Source of the DNA: Corynebacterium macginleyi
GTDB lineage: Bacteria > Actinomycetota > Actinomycetes > Mycobacteriales > Mycobacteriaceae
Assembly: GCF_003688935.1 (NCBI RefSeq)
Contig: NZ_REGE01000010.1
Coordinates: 1-64,000, forward strand
Direction: 5' to 3'
DNA length: 64,000 nt
Shown here: in pieces, positions 52,727 through 63,500 of the stretch
Layout of the letters: each line of letters opens with the position of its first letter
Numbering within the stretch: the stretch's first letter is position 1
The notes under the pieces: model-generated
Seen by the model: the letters and a program-made list of their open reading frames with translations, nothing else
The model's database searches: none
Told to the model about the DNA's origin: nothing
Program-made: the position numbers and the translations under genes

Positions 52727-53965
52727 TTATTCGCTGCTCAGGCCGACGATGGTATCGCCGCGGGTTTCAACAATGGTCTCGCCCGCCAACGTGAGATGGA
52801 CAGGCCCGCGGTAGTCGCTACGGTCGACGTCGATTTCGCGCAGTACCTCACCGGTAGACCAGTTCACCACTGCTATGCCCTGGGCAGTTGGCATTAGCAT
52901 ATTCCCGGCCACTGAGATTGGGGTGCCGATGGCACCATCAACGACGTGATCGACCCGCAAATCACTGGGGGTCAGAAGGTAGAGGCGCTGTCCATCAAAC
53001 CACGTCATATGGTGGGGGAGATCCGCTACTGCCGGGGAGAAAGGGCTGGTACGGGAATCCAGGGCGGTGGACGGCTTTACTGGAGTAGAAGAAAGTTTCT
53101 CTCCCTGGTTGTTATAGGACTCAATGTGGGGTTTCGGGCCGGGAACATAGACTGCGGCGGCGTCCTGGCCCACCGCAATAAGACGCGCCCCATCGCCTTC
53201 CAAGGACACATCGGCATCCATTTCTGGTTCCCGGGAGTCTTCCGGGGTGGTGGCTTGAAACCTTAACCAGGTGGTATGTGATTCATCTGGGCACGATTCC
53301 GTGAGCGCCAAGTTTTCGGTACGGGTCAGAGCCGAAGAAATGGTGCACTCTTCGTGCGGTTGCTTTTGCGCTTCTTGCTTGGCCTCCACGTCGCCGTATT
53401 CCACTGTGCGTACGAGATCGGAGCGCCATAGATCGATTCGGCCGGTGGAAACGGTGCCTACCCGGTCATTGGATTGTACGGGTACAACTTTTTCTGAATT
53501 GACAGCGCTACGCGTAGAGTCATATTCACCTGTCGCGGCGTCGATGGCAACGGTATCTCCGCAGCCTAAGCCCGTGTGATAGGTAGCAACCACCTTGCCC
53601 CAGGCGGTCGAAAGCGAGCAGAGATCAGCATCGCGGCGGGTATAGGTCCAGGCCGTGGAACCATCGCCGTTGGTGGCGATGAGCGCGTCACCGTCGTGGC
53701 TAATGCTCAAACCATGGGCGGAAATGGCGCGGTATTGGCCGGGTACGAGTTGATTGGGCAGGCTGTAGGCGGTGGTGAGGGAGGACGGGACATCGGCAAG
53801 CACCGCGGCATCTGTGTCCCCCGGGACCGCCACTTGGCGCAGGTCCGCTTGGTGAATATTGGCGGTAGCGATGGTGCCGCCCACTGCGATGGCGCAGAGA
53901 GCGCCGATAATACCGGTGGCCTTCCAATCCGCAGCGGTAGCCCGCAAGATAGGGGTCTTAGTCAT
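52727..53965 (-). CDS. Membrane-anchored beta-propeller-like protein (Rv3212 type)
   Basis: 412 residues: one membrane span (TGIIGALCAIAVGGTIATA) at about 17-35, then an extracytoplasmic part with repeated PQQ-like strands (DALIATNGDGSTAWTY, GIAVVNWSTGEVLREI, ETIVETRGDTIVGL). No catalytic motif. The gene overlaps the end of rhlE by four bases and is co-transcribed with it, as in mycobacteria. Function unknown. Confidence 0.75.
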   Translation of the reverse strand: MTKTPILRATAADWKATGIIGALCAIAVGGTIATANIHQADLRQVAVPGDTDAAVLADVPSSLTTAYSLPNQLVPGQYRAISAHGLSISHDGDALIATNGDGSTAWTYTRRDADLCSLSTAWGKVVATYHTGLGCGDTVAIDAATGEYDSTRSAVNSEKVVPVQSNDRVGTVSTGRIDLWRSDLVRTVEYGDVEAKQEAQKQPHEECTISSALTRTENLALTESCPDESHTTWLRFQATTPEDSREPEMDADVSLEGDGARLIAVGQDAAAVYVPGPKPHIESYNNQGEKLSSTPVKPSTALDSRTSPFSPAVADLPHHMTWFDGQRLYLLTPSDLRVDHVVDGAIGTPISVAGNMLMPTAQGIAVVNWSTGEVLREIDVDRSDYRGPVHLTLAGETIVETRGDTIVGLSSE

Positions 53966-55290
53966 CGGTCACCTCCTCTGGGCTTGCCATTACCACGCCG
54001 GGACCGTGACCGGGATTGTGCCGCGGACCGCTTGTGTGCCGGAAGCTGTCCGATCACGTTGGTGGCGGGTCCCACCTTTTCCTGTGCATCAGCGGGTATG
54101 GACAACGCCTGGGCGAGCTCTGGAGAGGTGGAAAACCATTGCGGTGGGGTGGCGGTGCCTAGGCCCAGTTCATCGTTGATGACCTGCCACTTTGCTAGTT
54201 CATCGTAGCCCACTAAGGTGACAGCGGTGCCGGTATGTCCGGCCCGGCCGGTGCGGCCGATGCGGTGGATAAACGTCATGGGATCATCGGGAACCTGATA
54301 GTTGATGACATGAGTGACATCATCAACGTCGATCCCACGGGCAGCAATATCGGTGGCGACGAGAATATCTACCTCACCTGCGCGGAAGGCCTGCAGGGAT
54401 TTCTCCCGGGACTTTTGGGTCAAGTCACCGTGCACGGCGCCGACACGGAAGCCGCGCTGCGCAAGGTCATCGGCTAATTGTGCGGCCGAGCGTTTGGTGC
54501 GGGTAAAGATGATGCTGCGGCCCCGGCCTTCGGCTTGCAGGATATGCGCGATGACGGGCACTTTGTCCATGCGATGGGCCTGGAAGGTGACCTTGCGGGT
54601 GGTTTCGTGCGTGATCTCATCTGCATCTGATTCGGCGCGGATGTGTACGGGCTTGTTCATGAACTGGCGCGAAAGGTTCAAAATTGCGCCGGGCATGGTG
54701 GCAGAAAACAGCATTGTCTGGTGTACATTTCCATCCAGCGCTTCCAAAATGGCCTCTATTGAGGGTAAAAAGCCTAGGTCCAGCATCTCATCGGCTTCAT
54801 CGAGTACCACGATCGCAACGTGGCGCAGCACCAGGTCTCCGCGTTCGTGCAGATCGAGCAGGCGGCCTGGCGTCCCGATGACCACATCGACGCCCCTCTG
54901 GAGAAGCTCAATTTGCTCCTCGTAAAGGCGCCCACCGTAGATGGCGGCAAGGCGCACGGGCAGGTGTGCGGCCGCGTCCTGTAGATCCGCGGTGACCTGC
55001 TGGGCTAGCTCGCGGGTGGGCACAACGATGAGTGCCCGCGGCGTCCCATCCAGTGGGGCAATATCCGCGTCATCAAACACGCGATCAAGCAGTGGCACAC
55101 CAAAGCCAAAGGTCTTGCCCATGCCGGTGCGCGCCTGGCCAATGAGGTCTTGGCCATTGAGCGCAATGGGCAGGGTTAACTCCTGGATTGCAAAGGTTCG
55201 CGCGATGCCACGGTCAGCGAGTCCATCGCAGATTTCGGCGGCGACGCCGAGCTCTGCGAAGGTCGGTGGCTGGGTTTTTATGACAGACAC
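53962..55290 (-). CDS. rhlE: DEAD-box RNA helicase RhlE
   Basis: ATP-dependent RNA helicase for ribosome assembly or RNA decay. 442 residues. Q-motif FAELGVAAEICDGLADRG, Walker A ARTGMGKT, DEAD box VLDEADEML, SAT motif FSATMP, and HRIGRTGRAG. GTG start. C-terminal 40 residues are basic (RSRSRRGNGKPRGG), as usual for RNA binding. Followed by the Rv3212-type gene. Confidence 0.94.
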   Translation of the reverse strand: MSVIKTQPPTFAELGVAAEICDGLADRGIARTFAIQELTLPIALNGQDLIGQARTGMGKTFGFGVPLLDRVFDDADIAPLDGTPRALIVVPTRELAQQVTADLQDAAAHLPVRLAAIYGGRLYEEQIELLQRGVDVVIGTPGRLLDLHERGDLVLRHVAIVVLDEADEMLDLGFLPSIEAILEALDGNVHQTMLFSATMPGAILNLSRQFMNKPVHIRAESDADEITHETTRKVTFQAHRMDKVPVIAHILQAEGRGRSIIFTRTKRSAAQLADDLAQRGFRVGAVHGDLTQKSREKSLQAFRAGEVDILVATDIAARGIDVDDVTHVINYQVPDDPMTFIHRIGRTGRAGHTGTAVTLVGYDELAKWQVINDELGLGTATPPQWFSTSPELAQALSIPADAQEKVGPATNVIGQLPAHKRSAAQSRSRSRRGNGKPRGGDR

Positions 55291-55361
55291 ACCTTGATAC
55301 TAGCCGGGATGGTTATAGTGGGGCCATTGGCATGTAGGAAATCTAGTGAAGGAGGATATTT

Positions 55362-55586
55362 ATGGATATCAAGTTTGGTTTTGCAGATACTCCGCGGGAG
55401 CTGATTGTGAGCTCCACTAGCGAGCAGGCGGAGCTCACACAAAAGATTAATAGCGCTCTGGCGGAAAACTCCACGGTGGAGCTGGAAGATGACAAGGGCC
55501 GCAAGTATCTCGTACGCACGGACCGCGTGGTGTACGTAGAGGTAGGTCCCGCTAAGAAGCAGTCCGTTGGCTTTGCTGGCGCCTAA
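55362..55586 (+). CDS. DUF3107 family protein
   Basis: 74-residue actinobacterial protein (IKFGFADTPRELIVSSTSEQAELTQKI... YLVRTDRVVYVEVG) of unknown function, called TB9.4 in M. tuberculosis. AAGGAGG site eight bases before the ATG. Alone between rhlE and DUF3152. A small beta-sheet fold is probable. Confidence 0.88.
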   Translation: MDIKFGFADTPRELIVSSTSEQAELTQKINSALAENSTVELEDDKGRKYLVRTDRVVYVEVGPAKKQSVGFAGA

Positions 55587-55651
55587 GCTTGGGGCGTCAG
55601 AAGGTTCGCTAATTCAGTTTTTGAGTAGCTAACCGGGTACCCTCAATTCCT

Positions 55652-56605
55652 ATGGACAGTAGGCAGAATCGCAAGGCTCAGCAGCCCGATGAGCGAATCC
55701 CGGATAACCCGCACCCGCTGGTCCGGTTCGCGCATTCCTACGGCTGGTGGCGTGTGGTGGCTATCCCCGTGATGGTAGTGCTTACTATCTGGGTCATCGT
55801 GGATATCGTGGCTGGCTTTTCGGCTGATGACAACCGCGATGCATCCAGCGCGGAGACCACCGTTGCTGCCACTCCTACCCATCCGGATCTCATGGGTCCC
55901 GACCCTGCGAACGCCGAGGCGGTAGAGCGTGAGATTAACAAGATGCCCCCTGGAGGTGACTTCACGAAGAAGGGCAACGGCACTTTTCATGGCATCGGCC
56001 GCCCCGGCGCGGTAGCCGGCGAGGGCGGAGAAAAGAGGGTGCGTTATTCCATCGAGATAGAAGATGGGATCGATACCGCTGCCTACGGCGGTGATGATGC
56101 CTTCGCCGCAATGGTGGAGGCAACTCTTGCGGATCCGCGCGGGTGGACCGCCCAAGGGGACTTCGAATTCGAGCACGTCGCCTCCACAGACAATCCCGAT
56201 ACTCGCATCCAGCTTACTTCTGTGGGTACGGCTGCGGAGCTTTGTGGTGAGAAGATCGAAACGGAAACCTCCTGCCATACCACGCTTACCGGCGAATCCA
56301 CCACCATCATTAATGAGGCGCGGTGGGTGCGCGGGGCAACGCCCTTTGAAGGTGATTTAGGCAATTACCGTCAATACGTCATCAACCACGAATTGGGTCA
56401 TGCCATTGGCTACGCCTCCCACCAGCAGTGCGGCGGCGAGGGTAAATTGGCCCCGGTGATGATGCAGCAGACGCTAAGTTTGAACAATAAAGAATTGCAT
56501 GACCGCAATCCCCAGGAGATTTACCCCGATGAGGATGTGACCTGCGACCCTAATCCGTGGCCGTACCCTAATCCGCGGCAAAAGGACCCCCACCAACCCC
56601 AATAA
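55652..56605 (+). CDS. DUF3152 family zinc-protease-like protein
   Basis: 317 residues with one membrane span (VVAIPVMVVLTIWVIVDIVAGF, about 33-54), followed by an extracytoplasmic domain. The zinc motif NHELGHAIGYASH (HExxHxxGxxxH) is present. It lies in the core block of all these genera. The domain should be outside the membrane; its target is unknown. ATG at 55652. Confidence 0.88.
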   Translation: MDSRQNRKAQQPDERIPDNPHPLVRFAHSYGWWRVVAIPVMVVLTIWVIVDIVAGFSADDNRDASSAETTVAATPTHPDLMGPDPANAEAVEREINKMPPGGDFTKKGNGTFHGIGRPGAVAGEGGEKRVRYSIEIEDGIDTAAYGGDDAFAAMVEATLADPRGWTAQGDFEFEHVASTDNPDTRIQLTSVGTAAELCGEKIETETSCHTTLTGESTTIINEARWVRGATPFEGDLGNYRQYVINHELGHAIGYASHQQCGGEGKLAPVMMQQTLSLNNKELHDRNPQEIYPDEDVTCDPNPWPYPNPRQKDPHQPQ

Positions 56606-56615
56606 GGAGTACTGG

Positions 56616-57398
56616 ATGCCGCTTCCTCCAGAGCATGTTTTAAGCGCCTTCCACGCGGAGACCGGAGTGACAGGGTCGCGCCGGGTCCAAGGCGATCAGC
56701 TGGGCCCGGTATGGGACAACGGCATTAAGGTTGGCGATGTGGTTTACTCTCAGGCCGGCCCCTTCGCGGCGTGGTCTGCTAAGGTGCGCGAAAAGCTCAG
56801 CGTGCCCGGCGCGCGGATATCGCGGCCCGTATTAGCGAGCGACGGGCGCCACACCGCCGCAGGGTGGAAGGCGACGCAGTTCCTGCCTGGGGAGGTCACC
56901 GGGCGCATCGATGAAGCGGCGCAAACGGCATTGCGCTTGGATGATGCGATGGCCAATGCACCTGCGCCTCCAGACACACACCGCGATGACGTTTTCGCCC
57001 GGGCGGAGCGTACCGCCTGGGCGGAGACGGGAGAGGCCTATGATAAAGCTGCGCTTGCCGATGTCCCCTTGGTCACCGCCCATACCGCCCTGTTGACCAC
57101 CACCGTCTTTTATGGCGCGCATCCACCGGGGATCGTAGATCTTGTGCCGAGTCAATCAGTGCGTCCGGCGGGCTGGAGTGCCGCGCTCGTCATCGTGGAT
57201 GGTTTAATCACCCAAGTGGTAGATGACGGCATTTGCCAGAGGTTTGGCCACGTGCCAGGCATGCAGGAGCTCTTATTGCGAGCGGTGTCCTATCGTCGGC
57301 ATATCAACGATCTTAATCCGCGATCACTTTCAAATGTGCGTTCTAATATTGAGCGAGTGGAAGAGTTCCTTGTGTCTAGGGCGTCTGCGATACTGTGA
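56616..57398 (+). CDS. TIGR02569 family protein
   Basis: Conserved actinobacterial protein of 260 residues, PPEHVLSAFHAETGVTGSRRVQGDQLGPVWDNG at the N-terminus and WKATQFLPGEVTGRIDEA in the middle. Weakly similar to phosphotransferase folds, but I cannot name a reaction. It ends by overlapping the adnA start (GTGA), suggesting linked expression with the DNA-repair genes. Confidence 0.78.
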   Translation: MPLPPEHVLSAFHAETGVTGSRRVQGDQLGPVWDNGIKVGDVVYSQAGPFAAWSAKVREKLSVPGARISRPVLASDGRHTAAGWKATQFLPGEVTGRIDEAAQTALRLDDAMANAPAPPDTHRDDVFARAERTAWAETGEAYDKAALADVPLVTAHTALLTTTVFYGAHPPGIVDLVPSQSVRPAGWSAALVIVDGLITQVVDDGICQRFGHVPGMQELLLRAVSYRRHINDLNPRSLSNVRSNIERVEEFLVSRASAIL

Positions 57399-60300
57399 CG
57401 GTGACTTACAATCCCCATTCCACCGCCCGCGCGGGAGTGGTCCTACCTCCATCGCCAGAGGTACGGCTCATTGCCCGCACCCCGTCCGCGCACGCCCGTT
57501 CCTGGCCCGTAGAGCTGCCGGAACACGGTACCTGGAAGGTAAGCGGTACCGCTGGAACCGGAGTTTCTAGTTTTCTTATAGATACCGTCATTCATGCCCT
57601 CGACCGCGCCCGGGGCACGGGGGCTGATCCTGCGGGCATCCTCGTAGTTGCGGCCTCCAAGGAATCTGGTGCTCGCCTACGCCGCGAACTGTCGGAGCGC
57701 CTCGAAGATTATGCGGCGCAATCCTCTATGGTCCGTTCCATTCACTCCTTGGCCTTTGCTTTGCTGCGCAGTGCTAGTGACGAGGATGTGCGCCTTATTA
57801 CCGGCGCGGAACAAGACGCCGTCATCCGGGAATTACTCGAAGGACACGCTGAATCTGGCCACGGTGAATGGCCGGAGGAAGTTCGCCCCGCCCTAGAATA
57901 TGTAGGGTTTGCGCGCCAACTGCGCGATTTTCTTTTGCGCTCCATCGAACGTGGCTTAAGCCCCGCGGATTTGGAGACCCTCGGTGCCCAGTACGGCCGC
58001 GGAATGTGGGGTGCTGCGGGTAAATTCCTGCGTGAATACGAACGCGTCCAAGCCCTGTCTGGGGCGCACTCTTACTCCGCGGCCGAGCTAGTAAACCAAG
58101 TCCTTTTGCGCCCAGAACTTACGAGTTCGCATCCTTGGCACACCATCGTCGTTGATGATGCGCAGCTATTAGATCCTACGGCGGGCAAGCTCATCTCCCG
58201 CTTGGCCCCCGATGCACAATTGCTGGTCATCGGCGGCGATCCGGACCAATCCGTCTTTGCCTTCCGCGGTGCTAATTCGCAGTTTCTTGAGGAATTTGCC
58301 GCAGAACACTCCGTGGAGCTTTCGCAGCCGCACCGAACCGGATCCCCGGCCTGCGTTTCGATCGTGGATTCTGAGGGCCGCCTGCGCGATGTGGTGGCCG
58401 ATACCGTGCGTCGCCGCCATTTAGACGATGGTGTGCAGTGGCGCGATATCGCCGTCATCGTGCGCTCGACGGCGGATATGGGCCAGATGCGCCGCACTTT
58501 GCTGGCCGCCGGGGTGCCCGTGCATATCAGTCCAACCGACGTGATTTTGGCAGAACAGCGCCTAGTATCTGCTCTGCTTCTTGCCCTGCGCGCCGTGGAA
58601 GAAGACCTTAGTAATGTGGAGCTCGAAGAGTTGTTGACTGGGCCGGTGGGAGGAGCGGATCCCGTCACTTTGCGCCGCCTAATTCGCGGTTTGCGCCGGT
58701 GGGCACCGGATACGCGCGGCATGGATAGTCTGCGCGAGCTCTTGCAGGGCGAGCTGCCGGAGTTCAACGGGCAACTCACCGAGCGCGAATTTTCTATTCT
58801 AGAGCGCGTACGCGCGGTGCTCGCCGCGGGCAGGCAGGCTGTACAAGCCCAGGCTTCTGTGGAAGAAATCTTATGGGAGATTTGGAGCGCTACCGAGCTG
58901 GATATGCGCCTACAGGCGGCCGCATTGCGCGGCGGCGCCACCGGCTCGCAGGCTGACCGCGACCTCGATGCGATGATGGCGCTCTTTGACGCCGCCGGTG
59001 ATTACTCCGAGCGCCGCCCCGGTTCCTCATTGCAGTCTTTTCTAACTCATATCACCGAACAAGAACTGCCCACCGGCGTCCGCGACCGCCGTACCGCCAT
59101 TCCGCAGGCCGTGGAGATCATCACTGCCCACGGCGCCGTCGGCCGCGAATGGGATACCGTCATCGTCGCCGGAGCCCAAGAAGGCGCGTGGCCCTCGTTG
59201 GGCGAGACCGGATCCATTTTCGGTCAAGAAGATCTCATCGATCTTCTGGATCGCGAAATTGACCCCGATACCCCTGTCAGCCACATTGCCTCCCGCTTGG
59301 CAGAAGAGCGCCGGCTCTTTCACGTCGCTACCACGCGCCACCGGAGCCGGTTACTCATCGCCGCGGTAGAAAACCCCAATGAGGATGCCTTTGCAGAACC
59401 TTCCCTCTTCATCGCGGAATTCACCGGGCGCGGGGTCGATGTGCCCGGCACAATGGCGCGCCGGGAAGCTAGCCGCGCCTTGCGCGCTACCCAATTTCCC
59501 CGCGAGCTGGGCTTAGACGTTCCTGAGCCAGCCCCTGTGTCCCTGCGCGATGGGCGCGAGGTTGATCCCCTCGACGTGGCGGTGCTTTCCGTTCCTTCCT
59601 TTGTGGCGCAATTGCGCCGCGTGGTCACGAACCCAGATTCCGGCGAAGCGGAGCGGCGCCAAGCGGCCCGGCAGCTGGCGCGCTTAGCCCAGGCGGGAAT
59701 CCCCGGCGCCCATCCAGACCAGTGGTTTTCCGCGCGCTCTGTGGCATCGCATACGCCGCTGCGCGGCAGCACGAGCCTATCTCCGTCCCGGGTCGAAGCC
59801 CTGTTGAACTGCCCGCTCAAGGCGATTGTGGGAAACATCGCCGAAGATCCCAGCGGCGCCGAGCACCTCCTGCGCGGCAACCTGGCCCACCACTTCTTGG
59901 AGGCCATCGGTCGCGGCATGGATGCGGAAAAAGCCCGCTTGCTCGTCATGGAAGCCTATAAGCTCATCCTGAACGTTCCGCAGTGGCAGCTACAGAGCAA
60001 GTTGGAAGAATTCTCCCGCCTGCTAGAGCGCACGCAGCAATGGGCACAGCAATCCGAAGTCAAAAACGAACTCGCCGGGGTAGAAGTACCCGTCTACGTC
60101 GAGGTCGCCCCTGATATCCGGGTGGGCGGATTCATGGACCGCTTGATGCAGGATGGGGATGGAAATTATTTGGTCGTGGATCTCAAGACCGGTAAATCTG
60201 CAGCGACGCAGGCAGAGGCGGAAGAAAACCGCCAGTTAATGACCTACCAATTGGCTTTGTCGCGGGGAAGCTATGACGGACAGCGCGTGCGCGATGGCGA

Positions 60301-60544
60301 AGGGATGCCGCGCGCGGGCGGGGTGCTTGTCTATCCCGGAAAAGATTCCAGCACAATCACTACGCGTACACAAAGCCAGCTCACTGCAGAGGCGCTGGAA
60401 GATTTTTCCGCACTATTGCCGCCACTGGCGGCGGAGCTGCGCGGACCGCAGCTTACCGCGCGCACCAATAAGGATTGCGATAAGTGCCCCATTCGTACCA
60501 TCTGCCCGGTGCAGGAGGAAGGAAAGATGACGATCCATGTCTAA
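57395..60544 (+). CDS. adnA: AdnA subunit of the AdnAB helicase-nuclease
   Basis: Partner in double-strand-break resection. 1049 residues: N-terminal UvrD-like motor half, C-terminal RecB-type nuclease half. The Walker A position reads GTAGTGVSS (51-59), where Val57 replaces the essential Lys and the Walker B is VVDDAQLL, so this motor is probably inactive. The nuclease motif YLVVDLKTGKSA is near residue 928 and the Fe-S cluster cysteines are LLNCPLKA and CDKCPIRTIC near the end. The GTG overlaps the previous stop; its stop overlaps adnB. Confidence 0.92.
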   Translation: MTVTYNPHSTARAGVVLPPSPEVRLIARTPSAHARSWPVELPEHGTWKVSGTAGTGVSSFLIDTVIHALDRARGTGADPAGILVVAASKESGARLRRELSERLEDYAAQSSMVRSIHSLAFALLRSASDEDVRLITGAEQDAVIRELLEGHAESGHGEWPEEVRPALEYVGFARQLRDFLLRSIERGLSPADLETLGAQYGRGMWGAAGKFLREYERVQALSGAHSYSAAELVNQVLLRPELTSSHPWHTIVVDDAQLLDPTAGKLISRLAPDAQLLVIGGDPDQSVFAFRGANSQFLEEFAAEHSVELSQPHRTGSPACVSIVDSEGRLRDVVADTVRRRHLDDGVQWRDIAVIVRSTADMGQMRRTLLAAGVPVHISPTDVILAEQRLVSALLLALRAVEEDLSNVELEELLTGPVGGADPVTLRRLIRGLRRWAPDTRGMDSLRELLQGELPEFNGQLTEREFSILERVRAVLAAGRQAVQAQASVEEILWEIWSATELDMRLQAAALRGGATGSQADRDLDAMMALFDAAGDYSERRPGSSLQSFLTHITEQELPTGVRDRRTAIPQAVEIITAHGAVGREWDTVIVAGAQEGAWPSLGETGSIFGQEDLIDLLDREIDPDTPVSHIASRLAEERRLFHVATTRHRSRLLIAAVENPNEDAFAEPSLFIAEFTGRGVDVPGTMARREASRALRATQFPRELGLDVPEPAPVSLRDGREVDPLDVAVLSVPSFVAQLRRVVTNPDSGEAERRQAARQLARLAQAGIPGAHPDQWFSARSVASHTPLRGSTSLSPSRVEALLNCPLKAIVGNIAEDPSGAEHLLRGNLAHHFLEAIGRGMDAEKARLLVMEAYKLILNVPQWQLQSKLEEFSRLLERTQQWAQQSEVKNELAGVEVPVYVEVAPDIRVGGFMDRLMQDGDGNYLVVDLKTGKSAATQAEAEENRQLMTYQLALSRGSYDGQRVRDGEGMPRAGGVLVYPGKDSSTITTRTQSQLTAEALEDFSALLPPLAAELRGPQLTARTNKDCDKCPIRTICPVQEEGKMTIHV

Positions 60545-63500
60545 GCAGAATTTTTCCCCGGAAGAAATAGCCCAAGCACTGGGCAAGGATTACCCACCCA
60601 CTAAGGAACAAGCCCACGTCATCAAGGGTTCCTTTGGCCCCAAGCTGGTGGTGGCCGGCGCCGGTGCCGGTAAGACGGAAACGATGGCTTCCCGCGTGGT
60701 CTATTTGGTGGCCAATGGCTACGTGCGCCCAGAAGAGGTATTGGGGCTAACCTTTACGCGCAAGGCAGCACAGCAACTAGAACAGCGTATTCGGCGCCAG
60801 CTCATTCAGCTGCGCGATTCCGGGCTCATCGTCCCCGGCAGCCCCGCCGCGGAGGCACTTAACAATATCGCACCCACCGTGGCCACCTATGACTCTTATG
60901 CCGGAGAGCTCGTGCGCGAATACGGCCTTTTGGTGCCGGTGGAGCCCTCGGCGCGAATCATCACGGAGGCAGAGCGCTTCGCCATCGCCTATGACGTGGT
61001 GAAAAACTACGGCGGACAGTTATCGGATGAAAAGACCTTAGGTTCCATCACGGAAACCCTGCTCAAGATCACCTCCGATATGGACAATTCCTTGAAGGAT
61101 CCGGATGATATCGCCGAGTTCGCACGCGATTTCCGCGCCGATATAGACAACCTGGAAAAGGCGCCGAGGACCAAGGGCGAGTATTCCAAGGACCTGCAGA
61201 AGTACATCAATGTCCAGGATCTACGCGTGCAGTACGTGCCTTTGATCGAGGAACTCAAGCGTGCGCAGGCAGAGCAGCAGGTCATCACCTTTGGCGAGCA
61301 GATGTCTGTAGCAGCGCGTCTCGCGCAAGAACACCCGGCGGTGGGCAAGCAACAGGCGCAGCGCTACCGCGTGATCATGTTGGATGAATATCAAGATACG
61401 TCTTATGCCCAGCGCGTGCTGCTGCGTAGCCTCTTTGGTGGGGAGCAGAAAGACATTTCCGTGACCGCGGTGGGCGATCCCATGCAGGCCATCTATGGCT
61501 GGCGTGGTGCTACCTCAGAAAACCTCACCGCATTCGTGGAGGATTTCCCGCAGGCAGATGGCACCCATGCTCCCAAGGATCAGCTCACTACCTCGTGGCG
61601 CAACCCGTCGGGTGCCTTGGAGCTGGCTAACTCGGTGGCGGCCGGGGTCTTTGCGGGCGGTCCGCGCCCCGTCGATGAGCTGCATGCGGCCCCGCACAAG
61701 GGCGAAGGTGAGATTGAGCTCGCCTATTTCGCCAGCGAGGACAAGGAACACGAGTTTATTGCCCGGAAACTAAGGCAGCAGTGGGATGCACGCGAGGGAG
61801 ATGGCTTTAGCGCAGCGGTATTGGTGCGCACCAACCGGCAAACCGCAGCCATCGCAGCAGCCTTGGATGCAGTCGATGTTCCCAATGAAATTAATGGCTT
61901 GGGTGGATTGCTGTGGCAGCCGGAAATCCAGGACCTCGTAGCGCTGGCAACCATGTTGGTGCGGCCGGAGGATGCGCAAGCGGCCCTCCGCATTTTCGCG
62001 GGGCCCATGTGCGGGCTGGGCATGGGCGATATCCAAGCCCTTGCCGCGCGGCAAAAGAATTTGGCGGGGGCGAAGCAAGAGCGCCTGCAATGGGAAGAGG
62101 GCATGGATCCAGAGCAGTATCTGCGCGCTCAATTGGCGCAGCTTACGGCCGAGGCGCCTGATCAGATGGTGGGGCTTGCTGATGCCCTGGCAGACCTCGG
62201 CGAGCGCGATCGCTACACCCCGCAGGGCTTGGCGCGTATGGAAGAGGTATCCGCCAAGCTGCGCTACCTGCGCACCTACTCGCTGCCTAAGCCTTTAAGC
62301 GATCTTTTCGCAGACATCGAGGCCATTTTTAATATCCGTACTGAGGTCCTTGCCCGCGGCAGCGCGGGAGGTGCCACCCACCTGGATAAATTCGCCGATA
62401 TCGTCGCGGGGTTCCACGGGGATTCCTTGTATGCGCTCCTCGATTATTTGAAGCTCGCTCGCGAACATGAAGATGGCCTTGAGCTTGGGGAGGTGCCTGC
62501 CTCCACGGATCGCGTACAAATCATGACCGTGCATAAGGCCAAGGGCTTGGAGTGGGAGCACGTCTATGTTGTGCACGCGGATTCTTCGAGCTATAAGGCA
62601 CAAGCTGAGACCTTTTTGTCCAAGATTGAAAAGGTACCCGGTGAAGATGATTACATCGAGGTATCACCGGATGCGGTTACCCGCTCCGAATTCGAAAAGG
62701 CCTGCAAGGCATTCTTGGATGATGACCGCGCGCACAATGCGGAGGAGGCAGCCCGCCTCTTTTATGTGGCCCTGACCAGAACGGAGTCCACATTGACCGT
62801 TACCGGCTCCGGTACTAATAACCTTTCGGGCAAGGCCAAGAAGGGCCCGTATGAATACCTCGAAAGGCTAAAAGAATCCTTCCCCCAATACGTAGTGGAG
62901 TGGACGGTGCCCGAAAAACCGGTGGAAACCTCGGCCAATGCGGCAGAAAGCGGGCTCTTTCCGGCCCTTGAAGCAGATCCGGATGCCCTGGCCGGCGCGG
63001 AGGCGGTGCTGTCTGCCATGGAGAACCTTCCTGAGCTGAGCCACGGCGAGACCTTCGAATTGTGGGAACAGGATGCGGGCGCTCTCATTGAGGAATACAA
63101 ATCCTTGCAGCAACCGGTAGTGGATGTGGAACTTCCCAGCGAGCTTACCGCTTCTGACATGGTGGCTCTGGGCAGCGACCCACTGCAGTTTGCACGCAGG
63201 CAACGCCGCCCGGTGCCGTTTAAGCCCAATTCCTATGCCAAGCGGGGCACCGCCTTCCACGCTTGGCTGGAAGAGCGCTTTGGCAGTCCAGTGCTGCTAG
63301 GGGAAGAGGAATTGCCGGGCATCAATGAGCCGGAGGACTTCGACCTGGAAGAGCTCAAGGAATCCTTCCTGAACTCCGAATGGGCGGAGCGCCAGCCGGA
63401 CTTTGTGGAGGCGCCGTTTGAAATCACTATCGGCAGCGCGGTGGTGCGCGGGCGAATGGATGCCGTTTTCCGCTTGGCAGATGGCACGTGGATGGTGGTG

